Source of the DNA: CALMEH01 sp964548225
GTDB lineage: Bacteria > Acidobacteriota > Blastocatellia > Pyrinomonadales > Pyrinomonadaceae
Length of the DNA stretch: 20,392 nucleotides
NCBI GenBank assembly: GCA_964548225.1
Contig: CAZJQP010000091.1
Coordinates: 1-20,392, forward strand
Reading direction: 5' to 3'
The position numbers and the translations under genes were made by a program. Within the stretch, counting starts at the first letter, position 1. Each line of letters starts with the position of its first letter. A model generated the notes under the pieces. That model had not been told where the DNA came from, made no database searches, and worked only from the letters and a program-made list of their open reading frames with translations. Below, piece after piece: positions 1 to 7,936 of the stretch.

Positions 1-22
1 CCTTGTTTCTGTTGTTGGCTGA

Positions 23-259
23 TTCTTATCCCGAACTGACGTTTTTTTAGACGAAGCAATCGCCGAATACGAAAGAATTTTAAGCCTCAATCCAAACTAT
101 CCGCTCGCGCATTTCCATCTCGCGCAAGCCTTTGAAAAGAAAGGCTTGACGGACGAAGCACGAAATAATTACCGAAAATTTTTAGAAGTTTGGAAAGATG
201 CGGATGCGGACGTTCCCGAAATAATTGTTGCGAAAAACTTTCTCGCCCGGTTTGAATGA
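23..259 (+). CDS. C-terminal fragment of a tetratricopeptide repeat (TPR) protein, 5' end missing or broken
   Basis: The frame ending at the TGA 257-259 encodes a typical TPR pattern: DEAIAEYERILSLNPNYPLA from about base 50, then AHFHLAQAFEKKG and DEARNNYRKFLEVW. The ending, with WKDADADVPEI and a final KNFLARFE, is the usual tail of free-standing TPR proteins. Such proteins act as protein-interaction scaffolds, and no partner can be named here. The frame is closed by a TGA at 20-22, and the residues coded by 23-49 do not look like TPR sequence. Either the gene is frameshifted near the run of seven T at 42-48, or the first ~45 bases are a contig-edge artefact. No start codon is visible. The TPR identity is clear; the gene boundary is not. 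Confidence 0.6.
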   Translation, partial: FLSRTDVFLDEAIAEYERILSLNPNYPLAHFHLAQAFEKKGLTDEARNNYRKFLEVWKDADADVPEIIVAKNFLARFE

Positions 260-291
260 GATTTGGAGAGTTGTTAAATTTCCTGCAGATG

Positions 292-330
292 CCGCAGATT
301 TACGCTGAGAATATCAACATAAATCTGCGG
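292..330. repeat. Inverted repeat between convergent genes
   Basis: CCGCAGATTTA at 292-302 is the exact reverse complement of TAAATCTGCGG at 320-330, giving an 11-bp stem with a 17-base loop. It lies between the end of the TPR fragment and the end of the ClpA-like gene, which run towards each other, so it could serve as a bidirectional terminator. No clean T-run is present. The sequence also resembles the dispersed 'CGCAGATTTACGC' palindromes of many bacterial genomes. Confidence 0.6.
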
Positions 331-359
331 AAAAAGTTTCATTACTTTAATAATGACTT

Positions 360-2645
360 TCAGTTTAAGCTAAACGCTTCGACCGACATTGGTTTAACGA
401 CGATTTCGCCGTCTTCTGCGTCAACCTTAAATCGGACGGCAGATTTCCATTGGTTTGTAATTGGCAATTTTACTTTTTGGTCAATCGTGCGTTTCAAAAA
501 CCTTGCTCCATAAGCGGGTGAATAACCTTTTTCGGTCAAAGCGTCGAGCGCGTTTTCGGTGATTTCGACAAATTTGCCCTGCCGTTCCATATTTCGGCGC
601 ACCTTTCCGAGATAAAGTTTGGCGATTTCGCGCACTTCGTCCATTGTGAGCGGCGAAAAGACGATGATTTCGTCAATCCGATTACGAAATTCGGGCGAAA
701 ATCTGTTTTCGGCGGCTTTCATCACTTCGCCTTTGATTTCCTTGACTTCGCCGCGTGATTTCATTCCGAATCCGAGCGGTTTTTCGTATTTTTTAAAGCT
801 CTCCGAACCGAGATTGGAAGTCATAATGACGATTGCGTCCGAAAGATAAACCTTCTTGCCGCGCCCGTCGGTCATCCAGCCTTCATCGAAAGCCTGTAAA
901 AACAAATTCATCAAATACGGATTTGCTTTTTCGACTTCATCTAAAAGTAAAACCGTATAAGGATTTTCCCGAAGCTGTTCGGTTAAAATTCCGCCACGTT
1001 CGCTTCCGACGATGCCGCGAGGCATTCCGATAAGTTTTTCGATGCCGACAGTTCCGTCGGCATATTCCGACATATCAATCCGAATCATTTTCGATTCGTC
1101 GCCAAACATAAATTCGGCAACGGCTTTTGCTAATTCGGTTTTGCCGACTCCGGTCGGACCTAAAAACAGCAAAACTCCATCGGGCGCGTAATGATTTTCT
1201 TTGAGCGGACCTTTATTCAAACGAAGTCTTTCCGCCACGGCGCGGACGGCTTCTTTTTGTCCGATAACGCGCTTGCCCAAATCGTTTTCCATCACGGAAA
1301 ATCTATCGCTCGTGTCGCGGTAAATCATATCTTGCGGAATGCGCGATTCTTGCGAAATGACTTGAATAATATGTTCGGGTTTGACGACCAAAGATGTCGG
1401 TTCATTGATTTCAACTTTCACGCTTGCTGTGTCGAGCCAGCCGATTGCTTTATCCGGCAGATGCAGATTTCTGATATATTTCGGCGACATTTCAAGTGCC
1501 GTGTTTATCGCTTCATCGGAAATCGTAACCGAATAATTTTTCTCAAGACGCGGACGCAAACCGTAAAGAATTTCGCGTGTTTCGGCGATTGTCGGTTCAT
1601 CAACTTTGACTAGGCGAAAACGCCGTGCAAGTGCTTCGTCTTCACCGATATATTCTTTGTATTCGGTCAAAGTCGTTGCGCCGACGATTCTCAATTCACC
1701 TCGTGCAAGCGCGGATTTGAACATATTTCCGGCATCGCTCGAAGTTCCCATTGCGGCACCTGCACCGATGATTGTGTGCGCTTCGTCAATGAAAAGTATG
1801 ATGTCCGATTTTTCCTTAACTTCGTCAATAATGCCTTTGATACGCTCTTCAAACATTCCGCGAAGCATCGTTCCCGCAACAAGTCCGCCCATTTGAAGTT
1901 GGACAATATGCGAATTTCTCAAGCGTTCGGGAACTTTTTCCGGCTCTAATTCAATCAATCTTGCCAGACCTTCGACAACCGCCGTTTTGCCAACGCCCGG
2001 TTCGCCGACGAGCATTGGCGAATTTGAACGCTCGCGGTGCGAGAGAATTTCAATCATCTGCCGAATTTCTTTTTCGCGCCCGATGGTCGGCGGAATTTTG
2101 TCTTGACGGGCTAATTTATTGAGCGAAACGCCGAAATGCTTCAAATACGAAGGCAATTCATATTTTTTGCGCGTTCTTTCTTCTTCCTTCTCGATTTTGC
2201 GGATTCTGGTTCGTGCCGTTTGCGCGACTTCTTCCGCCGGAACGCCCAAATTTTGCAGAACGTCGTTTAAAATACTGCGTTCGTCGTTCGATAAAACGTA
2301 AAAAATATCGCTGGCATCAATAATCCGGCGGCTTTGCGAACGCGCTCTGTCCATCGAGCGTTTGAAAAGTTCGGTCGTTTCCGGCGCAATCCGAAAACCT
2401 GTGCCGAGATGCTGTCTGCCGTTTTCGAGACGCTTTTCGATGAGCAATTTCACCGAGCGCGGGTCAACCGCAAGGTCGCGCATCGTGGCGTTAAAAAGTT
2501 CAGGCTCTTCCGTTGTAATCGCGTGCAAAATATGTTCAATCGCCACATAATTCTGGTCGCGCCTTTTCGACTCTGCCAATGCCGTTTCCAAAATACGCCG
2601 TCCGCTGTCGCTGAATTTGTCTTTATATGCGTCAATATCTGCCAT
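360..2645 (-). CDS. ClpA/ClpC-type Hsp100 AAA+ unfoldase lacking aromatic pore-loop residues
   Basis: This is a 761-residue Hsp100 ATPase, close in length to ClpA. It has an N-terminal Clp-N double repeat (about 1-150), a first AAA+ domain with Walker A GEPGVGKT (214-221) and Walker B ILFIDEAH (283-290), and a second with GPTGVGKT (496-503) and VLLLDE (565-570), ending in GARFLKR (sensor 2, near 715). There is no long coiled-coil M domain between the rings, as in ClpA. LGF at 624-626 sits where ClpA and ClpC carry their ClpP-docking tripeptide, so a ClpP partner is likely; no clpP lies in the window. Pore loop 1 reads GTMLRG instead of the usual KYRG type, and pore loop 2 reads GIVG instead of GYVG, so both translocating tyrosines are absent. 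I chose the ATG at 2643-2645, which begins MADIDAYKDK and is preceded by a GAGAG-like ribosome site. An in-frame upstream ATG would add 26 residues unlike any Clp-N sequence. Confidence 0.9.
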   Translation of the reverse strand: MADIDAYKDKFSDSGRRILETALAESKRRDQNYVAIEHILHAITTEEPELFNATMRDLAVDPRSVKLLIEKRLENGRQHLGTGFRIAPETTELFKRSMDRARSQSRRIIDASDIFYVLSNDERSILNDVLQNLGVPAEEVAQTARTRIRKIEKEEERTRKKYELPSYLKHFGVSLNKLARQDKIPPTIGREKEIRQMIEILSHRERSNSPMLVGEPGVGKTAVVEGLARLIELEPEKVPERLRNSHIVQLQMGGLVAGTMLRGMFEERIKGIIDEVKEKSDIILFIDEAHTIIGAGAAMGTSSDAGNMFKSALARGELRIVGATTLTEYKEYIGEDEALARRFRLVKVDEPTIAETREILYGLRPRLEKNYSVTISDEAINTALEMSPKYIRNLHLPDKAIGWLDTASVKVEINEPTSLVVKPEHIIQVISQESRIPQDMIYRDTSDRFSVMENDLGKRVIGQKEAVRAVAERLRLNKGPLKENHYAPDGVLLFLGPTGVGKTELAKAVAEFMFGDESKMIRIDMSEYADGTVGIEKLIGMPRGIVGSERGGILTEQLRENPYTVLLLDEVEKANPYLMNLFLQAFDEGWMTDGRGKKVYLSDAIVIMTSNLGSESFKKYEKPLGFGMKSRGEVKEIKGEVMKAAENRFSPEFRNRIDEIIVFSPLTMDEVREIAKLYLGKVRRNMERQGKFVEITENALDALTEKGYSPAYGARFLKRTIDQKVKLPITNQWKSAVRFKVDAEDGEIVVKPMSVEAFSLN

Positions 2646-2807
2646 AAAATCTCTCAGACCTAAAAAAACAAAACTTATGATGTCATCAGGCAAGCTAATT
2701 TTGCCTAAGATAAATAATATCACTTTCAGAACGGAAAATAATAGGAAAGCAGAAAATAATTTATTTTACTTCACTGATTTTCCGAATCTGCACTCAATTT
2801 ATTAAGC

Positions 2808-2835
2808 AAAAAATGCGAACATAAAAATGTCCGCA
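2808..2835 (-). terminator. Rho-independent terminator for the exported CarboxypepD_reg-like gene
   Basis: Read on the minus strand, TGCGGACAT, a TTTT loop and ATGTTCGCA form a 9-bp stem with one G-T pair, followed directly by TTTTTT. It lies about 30 bases past the stop of the gene at 2865-3992. It separates that gene from the ClpA-like gene, which should therefore have its own promoter in 2646-2807. I could not identify that promoter with confidence. Confidence 0.75.
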
Positions 2836-2864
2836 CTTTGCTATACTTTCCACACCTAACCGAA

Positions 2865-3992
2865 TTATTGTTCGCTAACAAAATTTACCTCTCCGACATT
2901 ATCTTGCAAAGTAATGACTTGAGTTGAGTTTGTAAATGTATGGGTTTTTGATTCAACCGTTAAAGTGTAAGTATGTCCGACTTCTAACTCTTCAAAGTTA
3001 TAATAACCAAAAGCATTGGTGAGAACTCTAACAGGAACAGTTAAACCGCCGCCTGTTAATGTTACAGCGGCTTTGCTAATACCATTTCCGTTGGCTCTCG
3101 AAACTCGTCCGCCAATTCTTCCTTCAGCCGCCGTCGGTGAAAGCGCGACAACGCATCCAGCGGCGGGAGCGTCAATATAAAGATTGTAGTTTGCAGTAGC
3201 ACCATTGCTAAAAGCAGTAACGACGACTGTAAAGCGTCCATCTCCGAGATTTCTCTTCATTTGCGACAAAGATGTTGTTGGTGAACAAGAGGCAGTGCAG
3301 TCCGACGTATTAGATTGATTGCAGGTTGAACCGCCCGGGCTAGTTGGTGTTGCTCCAGTATCATCGTTTAAGGCGCGTGCGTTAGTGCAGGGAGCCGCCG
3401 GATTAAAAACAGACGGCAGACCGCCGTTAGCGGTTAACGGGTCGCCTGCTGAAACATTTCTGTAAAGAATCATAACCGAGTCAAAGCTCGCGGCGGCAGT
3501 GCATCCCGCAGGTCCGCAAAGTGAAGTGGTTACAACAGTCGGAAATGCCGCGCAACCAGTCAGATTGAAACTATAAACGTCATAAAAAACTGCGGTTGCC
3601 GAACCGCTCGGAGTGCAAGATCCTCCAAAACCGCTTCCCGAAGAATTAGCAGTAGGTCGGTTATAGGTCGCATCACCAACTGCAAGCGAACCGTTAATAC
3701 AGAGATTTGAGGTTGGAGCAAACGGGTCGTCAATTCCGGTTTCTTTAATAATTTGCTTGAGCGGTCCGCAATCGCTGAGAATGTCGGCTAAATGACTATA
3801 TTTTTTGACTAAACCACGCGAACTGTTGGGTTTTTCCATCTCCACCTTCAGTTCTTCCATTTCTTTCTCTGCATTATCAAATTCGCTCGAAGCCGCTTCA
3901 CTTTTCAATGCCGAATAGACAAAAAGACTAAAAAATATAGCTCCAATCGCTAAAACGCTTACATACCGAAGATTCTTAAATTTTGTTGACAT
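2865..3992 (-). CDS. Exported cysteine-containing protein with a C-terminal carboxypeptidase-regulatory-like domain
   Basis: This 375-residue protein has an N-terminal hydrophobic segment (about 10-28) preceded by basic residues, either a signal peptide or a membrane anchor. A charged, probably helical stretch follows (35-75). The middle (about 95-285) is rich in Gly, Ser, Thr and Cys, with VYSFNLTGC, SVMILYR and LGDGRFTVVV strand patterns. It resembles bacterial pre-peptidase-type beta-sandwich domains. The last ~85 residues, with GRIGGRVSRANGNGISKAAV, NAFGYYNFEELEVG and YTLTVESKTH, match the carboxypeptidase regulatory-like (CarboxypepD_reg) beta fold common in secreted and outer-membrane proteins. 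The many extracytoplasmic cysteines suggest disulfides. Its function is unknown, and cell-surface or adhesive roles would be guesswork. The ribosome site (AGAAAG) is weak. It is separated by 137 bases from the gene upstream and is probably transcribed alone. Confidence 0.7.
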   Translation of the reverse strand: MSTKFKNLRYVSVLAIGAIFFSLFVYSALKSEAASSEFDNAEKEMEELKVEMEKPNSSRGLVKKYSHLADILSDCGPLKQIIKETGIDDPFAPTSNLCINGSLAVGDATYNRPTANSSGSGFGGSCTPSGSATAVFYDVYSFNLTGCAAFPTVVTTSLCGPAGCTAAASFDSVMILYRNVSAGDPLTANGGLPSVFNPAAPCTNARALNDDTGATPTSPGGSTCNQSNTSDCTASCSPTTSLSQMKRNLGDGRFTVVVTAFSNGATANYNLYIDAPAAGCVVALSPTAAEGRIGGRVSRANGNGISKAAVTLTGGGLTVPVRVLTNAFGYYNFEELEVGHTYTLTVESKTHTFTNSTQVITLQDNVGEVNFVSEQ

Positions 3993-4129
3993 TTTTCTTT
4001 CTATTTCTTATACCGAAGTCCTAAAGATAAAATAATTCTTTAACAAAAAAGCTAATGAAATTAGTAACACGAAACTAGCACGATTTTTGCACAATTTCAA
4101 GAAATGAATTATTGAACCTTAACAGCGAA

Positions 4130-4441
4130 TTAATTCCAATCAAAAAGCTCTTGAACCATTTCTTTCGTGCCTTTCGCGCCCGTCAATTCGAGCGAAACGA
4201 AATCTTTTCCCGCATCTAAACTCAACTTGAAATTCAAAAACGGACAACATTTTCGCTCTAAATCAATTATTTCGGCTAAGTCTTGTAAAACTGAATTTTC
4301 GAGAGGAAATCGAAACCTAAAACCGTCTGCCAATTCCGTCGAATCAATCAACCGAGCAGCGGCTTTATCCAAATAATTTTTCCGCCGCACCTGTAATTCT
4401 TTATCGGTCAAATAACAGGCAATCGGAATCGTTTCGCTCAT
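4130..4441 (-). CDS. Small conserved protein with an ERKCCPF motif, downstream of grpE
   Basis: This 103-residue cytosolic protein has no signal peptide or membrane segment. It starts 3 bases after the grpE stop codon, so it is almost certainly on the same transcript. The centre reads DLERKCCPFLNFKL, with adjacent Cys65 and Cys66, followed by a strand-like SLELTG and a GTKE motif. I recall this CCPF pattern from uncharacterised small proteins, some near metal-resistance genes, but I know of no established function. The vicinal cysteine pair could bind a soft metal or be redox active; that is inference. A third cysteine is at position 9. The tight link to a heat-shock gene suggests a role in stress, for example thiol or metal stress. 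Confidence 0.75.
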   Translation of the reverse strand: MSETIPIACYLTDKELQVRRKNYLDKAAARLIDSTELADGFRFRFPLENSVLQDLAEIIDLERKCCPFLNFKLSLDAGKDFVSLELTGAKGTKEMVQELFDWN

Positions 4442-4444
4442 AAT

Positions 4445-5140
4445 TTATTCACTCGCCTTGTTTGCCAGACCTCTGCCGACCTGCACCCGCGACGGACGAA
4501 GCAGGCGTTCGCCGAATTTGTATCCGCGAGAATATTCCGACGTAATTTTGCCGTCGTTTTCTGCCGTCGTTTCAACCATATCAATCGCTTCGTGAAGTTC
4601 GGGATTAAAATCCGTCCCAACCGAAGGAATCGCTTCCACGCCGACGCTCATTAAGGCTTGCTCAAAACTTCGCGCCGTGCCTTTTACGCCGCCCAAAAGA
4701 TGTTCTAAAGACGAATCCTTCTCGGCGTGGTCAATCGCCAAATTCAAATTATCAAGAACCGGCAAAAGCGTCGTCAAAAAATTAAACTGACCTTGCTTGG
4801 CGCGGTCTTCCAGAGTTTTCTGCATCCGTGAACGCATCTCTTGAGTTTCGCGTTCCATCTGCGTTTTGATTTCTTCAAATTTCGCCTGCACGCCGACCAA
4901 TTTTGCTTCCGCCGCCTCGCGCCGAATCGTTTCTTCTTTCAATTTATTTTCCAATTCGATTTCACGCGCTGATTTTGTCGGCTCTTTCGTTGTTTCGTCA
5001 TTCATCTTTTCGCCTTGAGAGTTAAATTTTCGCTTGTCGAAAACCGGAATTTTCTCGCCGTTTTCGTCCAAAATATCTTCTAAAAGTTCTTCGTTATTAA
5101 TATCGTGTTCGTTCATCTTCTTTTTCTTAAACCACGTCAT
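4445..5140 (-). CDS. grpE: GrpE, nucleotide exchange factor of DnaK
   Basis: GrpE speeds ADP release from DnaK in the Hsp70 cycle. This 231-residue protein has an acidic, disordered N-terminus (to about 55), a long coiled-coil dimerisation helix (about 60-120), then the conserved head: FLTTLLPVLDNLNLAIDHAE, GTDFNPELHEAI and GYKFGERLLRPSRVQV, which closely follow the GrpE signature. The start at 5140 gives MTWFKKKK; a second ATG eight codons in (MNEHDIN) is the alternative. A promoter-like pair lies directly upstream of the first ATG (TTGCTA, 17 bases, TATTTA), favouring the first start and a very short or absent leader. It lies 140 bases after clpB, with a large palindrome in between, and 3 bases before the CCPF gene. 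dnaK and dnaJ are not in the window. Confidence 0.95.
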   Translation of the reverse strand: MTWFKKKKMNEHDINNEELLEDILDENGEKIPVFDKRKFNSQGEKMNDETTKEPTKSAREIELENKLKEETIRREAAEAKLVGVQAKFEEIKTQMERETQEMRSRMQKTLEDRAKQGQFNFLTTLLPVLDNLNLAIDHAEKDSSLEHLLGGVKGTARSFEQALMSVGVEAIPSVGTDFNPELHEAIDMVETTAENDGKITSEYSRGYKFGERLLRPSRVQVGRGLANKASE

Positions 5141-5149
5141 AAAAATTGA

Positions 5150-5178
5150 TAAATAATTCGCTCATTTCAGTCTAGCAA
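5150..5178 (-). promoter_or_regulatory. Putative sigma70-type promoter of grpE, possibly leaderless
   Basis: On the minus strand, TTGCTA (5178-5173) and TATTTA (5155-5150) are separated by exactly 17 bases. The -10 box ends 9 bases before the grpE ATG, so the transcript would begin at or next to the start codon, and no Shine-Dalgarno sequence is visible. It would let grpE be expressed independently of clpB. Seen by eye only. Confidence 0.45.
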
Positions 5179-5199
5179 ACCATTTATCTTTTGGGAAAA

Positions 5200-5274
5200 T
5201 TTAGCCACAGAGTTCACAGAATTCACAGAGATTTTTAAATTCCCTCCGTGTTCTCGGTGTTCTCTGTGGCTAAA
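5200..5274. repeat. Dispersed 'CACAGAG' palindrome between clpB and grpE
   Basis: TTTAGCCACAGAG at 5200-5212 pairs perfectly with CTCTGTGGCTAAA at 5262-5274 (13 bp). Each arm continues inward with degenerate TTCACAGA and GTGTTCTC units, so the two halves form a long imperfect hairpin. This type of element (AGCCACAGAG plus repeats of a CACAGA unit) is scattered through many bacterial genomes. It could lower read-through from clpB into grpE. Confidence 0.7.
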
Positions 5275-5280
5275 AAAATC

Positions 5281-7835
5281 TTACGCCGAAGCCGAAGCCG
5301 TTTCGGGCGTAAATTTCAACGTGTCGCCGTCTGTTGAAACGTGAATCGTCTGACCGCTTTTGATTTCGCCGTTGAGAAGTTTTATCGCCAACGGATTTTG
5401 AATCAAAGTCTGAATTGCACGTTTCAAAGGTCTCGCGCCGAACGTCGGGTCGTAGCCCTCATTGGTCAGCAATTCTTTCGCCGATTCGTCCAAAGTGATC
5501 GAAATTCCGCGGTCTGCTAAATTTTTGCGGAGTTTTTCAAGCTGAACTTCGATAATCTGTGCGATTTCTTCACGCGAAAGTTGCGTAAAGACGACAATAT
5601 CATCAATCCGATTCAAAAATTCGGGCTTGAAATGCGACCGCAAAACGTCCAAAACGATGTCTTTTATCGGCGTATCAACCATCGAATTTGCGTTCATAAT
5701 TTCACGCGAACCCAAGTTTGAAGTCATAATCAAAACCGTGTTTTTGAAATCCACGACGCGCCCTTTCGAGTCGGTAAGTCGTCCGTCATCAAGAATTTGC
5801 AACAAAACATTGAAAACATCGGGATGCGCCTTTTCGATTTCGTCAAACAAAACGACCGAATAAGGTCTGCGCCGAACGGCTTCGGTTAATTGTCCGCCTT
5901 CGTCATAACCGACATATCCCGGCGGTGCGCCAATCATTCGCGCGACGGCGTGTTTTTCCATATATTCCGACATATCGAGCCGCACCATTGCGCGTTCGTC
6001 GTCGAACATAAATTCCGCCAGAGCCTTCGCCGTTTCTGTTTTCCCAACGCCGGTCGGACCAAGAAAAATAAACGAACCAATCGGACGATTCGGGTCTTGC
6101 AAACCCGCACGAGCGCGACGAACCGCGTTTGCAACCGCTTCGAGTGCTTCGTCTTGTCCGATAACCCGTTTTCGCAAACCTTTTTCCATCGAAACGAGTT
6201 TTTGCATTTCGCCTTCGAGCATTTTTGAAACGGGAACGCCTGTCCATTTGGCGACGACTTCCGCGACATCTTCTTCGTTGACTTCTTCTTTCAGAAAAAC
6301 GCCGTCTTTTTGCAATTCGGCAAGGCGCGATTGCTCGTTTTCAAGCTGTTTTTCAAGCGTCGGAATCGTGCCGTATTGCAATTCGGCGGCTAAATTCAAA
6401 TCGCCGGCGTTTCGTGCTTGTTCAAGCGCGAGTTTGGCTTTTTCCAATTCCTCTTTGCCGCCGCGCATCTTCTCGATTTCTTCCTTTTCTGATTGCCATT
6501 TTGCCTTCATTCCGCCCGATTTTTCTTTCAAATCAGCGATGCGTTTTTCAATGTCTTCAAGCCGTTCCTTCGCCTTTGCATCGGTTTCACGCGACAACGC
6601 TTGACGTTCGATTTCAAGCTGTAAAATCTCGCGCTCCAAAACGTCAATTTCCACGGGAAGCGAATCAATTTCAATCCGCATTTTCGAAGCCGCTTCGTCA
6701 ATCAAATCAATCGCTTTGTCGGGCAAAAATCTGTCCGTGATATAACGATTTGAAAGCGTCGCGGCGGCGACAATCGCCGAATCGGTGATGCGAACGCCGT
6801 GATGAACTTCGTAGCGNNNNNNNNNNCATAAACCTGCTGAAAACGTCTTTCGAGGGCTTTATCTTTCTCAATATATTTCTGAAATTCGTTCAAAGTCGTC
6901 GCGCCGACGCACCGCAACATTCCGCGTGCAAGCGCAGGTTTCAACATATTCGAAGCATCAATCGCGCCTTCGCTTGCGCCCGCGCCGACCAATGTGTGAA
7001 GTTCATCAATAAAAAGAATGATTTGTCCGTCCGATTTTTCGATTTCCTTCAAAACCGCTTTCAAACGGTCTTCAAACTCGCCGCGATACTTCGCGCCAGC
7101 CAACATCGAACCCAAATCAAGCCCGACAAGTCGTTTGTTTTTCAGAGTTTCCGGCACATCACCCGAAATAATTCTCTGCGCCAAACCTTCGACAATCGCC
7201 GTTTTACCAACGCCCGGCTCGCCAATCAAAACCGGATTATTTTTCGTTCGACGCGATAAAACCTGAATTGTCCGACGAATTTCATCGTCGCGCCCAATCA
7301 CCGGATCGAGCTTTCCTTTTCGCGCTCTTTCCGTTAAGTCAATCGCATATTTTTCCAACGCTTGAAAATTTTCTTCGGCGTTCTGGTCGGTTATTCGCGC
7401 ACCGCCGCGCATTTCGGTTACGACTTTTTCAGCATCTTCTTTCGTTACGCCGTTTGAACGTAAAATCCGTCCCGCATCGCCGTCTTTTTCAGATGCGATT
7501 GCCAGCAATAAATGCTCGGTCGAAATATATTCGTCCTGCATTTTTTCAGCTTCTTTCTGCGCTTCCTGAAAAATCGTATTGATGCGCGAAGAAAAATATT
7601 GCTGTCCGCCCGAAACCTGCGGAAAACGCGCAATCGCCGCCAAAGTGTCGGTCAAAACCGTTTGTGCATTCGCACCGATTTTTCCTAAAATCGGTCGCAA
7701 AGTTCCTTCTTTTTGTTCAAGCATCGAAGCCAGAAGATGTTCCGGTTCGACTTGCTGGTTTTGATTTTTCTCGGCAACACCGATTGCTTCTTGAATCGCT
7801 TCTTGCCCGCGAATTGTATATCTGTCAAATCTCAT
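5281..7835 (-). CDS. clpB: ClpB disaggregase, interrupted in the assembly by a run of N
   Basis: ClpB is a hexameric AAA+ disaggregase that works with the DnaK system (DnaK, DnaJ, GrpE). The first part (7835 down to 6827) holds the Clp-N domain, Walker A GEPGVGKT (205-212), the pore loop KYRG (249-252), Walker B ILFIDELH and ALERRFQQVY. After the gap the same protein resumes in another frame at RYEVHHGVRITDSAIVAAAT, then LPDKAIDLIDEAAS, a long coiled-coil M domain, GPTGVGKT, pore loop GYVG, VVLFDE and a final GARPLKR sensor 2. No ClpP-docking tripeptide is present, as expected for ClpB. The frame change comes from the 10-N placeholder, not from a mutation: the family has about 18 residues here. 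With these the protein would be about 865 residues, normal for ClpB. The start at 7835 (MRFDRYTIRG) fits the family. It lies 101 bases after hsp20. Confidence 0.93.
6817..6826. other. Assembly gap (10 N) inside clpB
   Basis: Ten N separate the codons for QQVY plus one G from CGC TAC (RY). Placed literally, the gap breaks the reading frame. Family knowledge predicts a stretch like VGEPTVEDTIAILRGLKE here, 18 residues or 54 bases, of which the first G is present. The true gap would then be about 53 bases, which also restores the frame. Confidence 0.9.
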
Positions 7836-7841
7836 TATTTT

Positions 7842-7847
7842 ATTATA
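7842..7847 (-). promoter_or_regulatory. Perfect TATAAT box just upstream of clpB
   Basis: The minus strand reads TATAAT followed by AAAATA and then the clpB ATG, with 6 bases between. No good -35 box is found at the expected distance, because that stretch is the arm of the neighbouring palindrome. If used, it would give a leaderless or nearly leaderless clpB mRNA. It may be chance in an AT-rich stretch. Confidence 0.35.
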
Positions 7848-7854
7848 AATCCAA

Positions 7855-7920
7855 ACCGCAGAGACGCGGAGACGCGGAGTGAAATTTTTATAAATCTCTG
7901 CGTCTCCGCGTCTCTGCGGT
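7855..7920. repeat. Long 'GACGCGGA' palindrome between hsp20 and clpB
   Basis: The arms 7855-7879 and 7896-7920 are 25 bases each and complementary at 24 positions, the other being a possible G-T pair, with a 16-base AT-rich loop. Each arm begins ACCGCAGAGACGCGGAGACG, itself built from short direct repeats. Such elements are dispersed in many genomes. Here it could attenuate read-through from hsp20 to clpB, or protect the 3' end of the hsp20 mRNA. Confidence 0.75.
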
Positions 7921-7936
7921 AAAAATTAAATCAACA

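Noticed and set aside
2688..2706. AGGCAA-N7-TTGCCT inverted repeat upstream of the ClpA-like gene as an operator
   Set aside because: Arms of only 6 bases are expected by chance, it does not match the CtsR or CIRCE sites, and no promoter could be placed with it.
2646..2723. Upstream in-frame start for the ClpA-like gene (26 extra residues)
   Set aside because: The added residues are not Clp-N-like, while MADIDAYKDKFSDSGR matches the usual Clp-N beginning and has a nearby GAGAG site.
5890..6604. Long open frames antisense to or overlapping clpB
   Set aside because: They are Arg/Ser/Phe-rich shadows of a conserved clpB frame with no ribosome sites or recognisable domains.
6702..6816. C-terminal tail of a truncated ClpB read through the N gap
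   Set aside because: It is out of frame with ClpB; the correct frame resumes at RYEVHH in the other phase, so the tail is an artefact of gap length.
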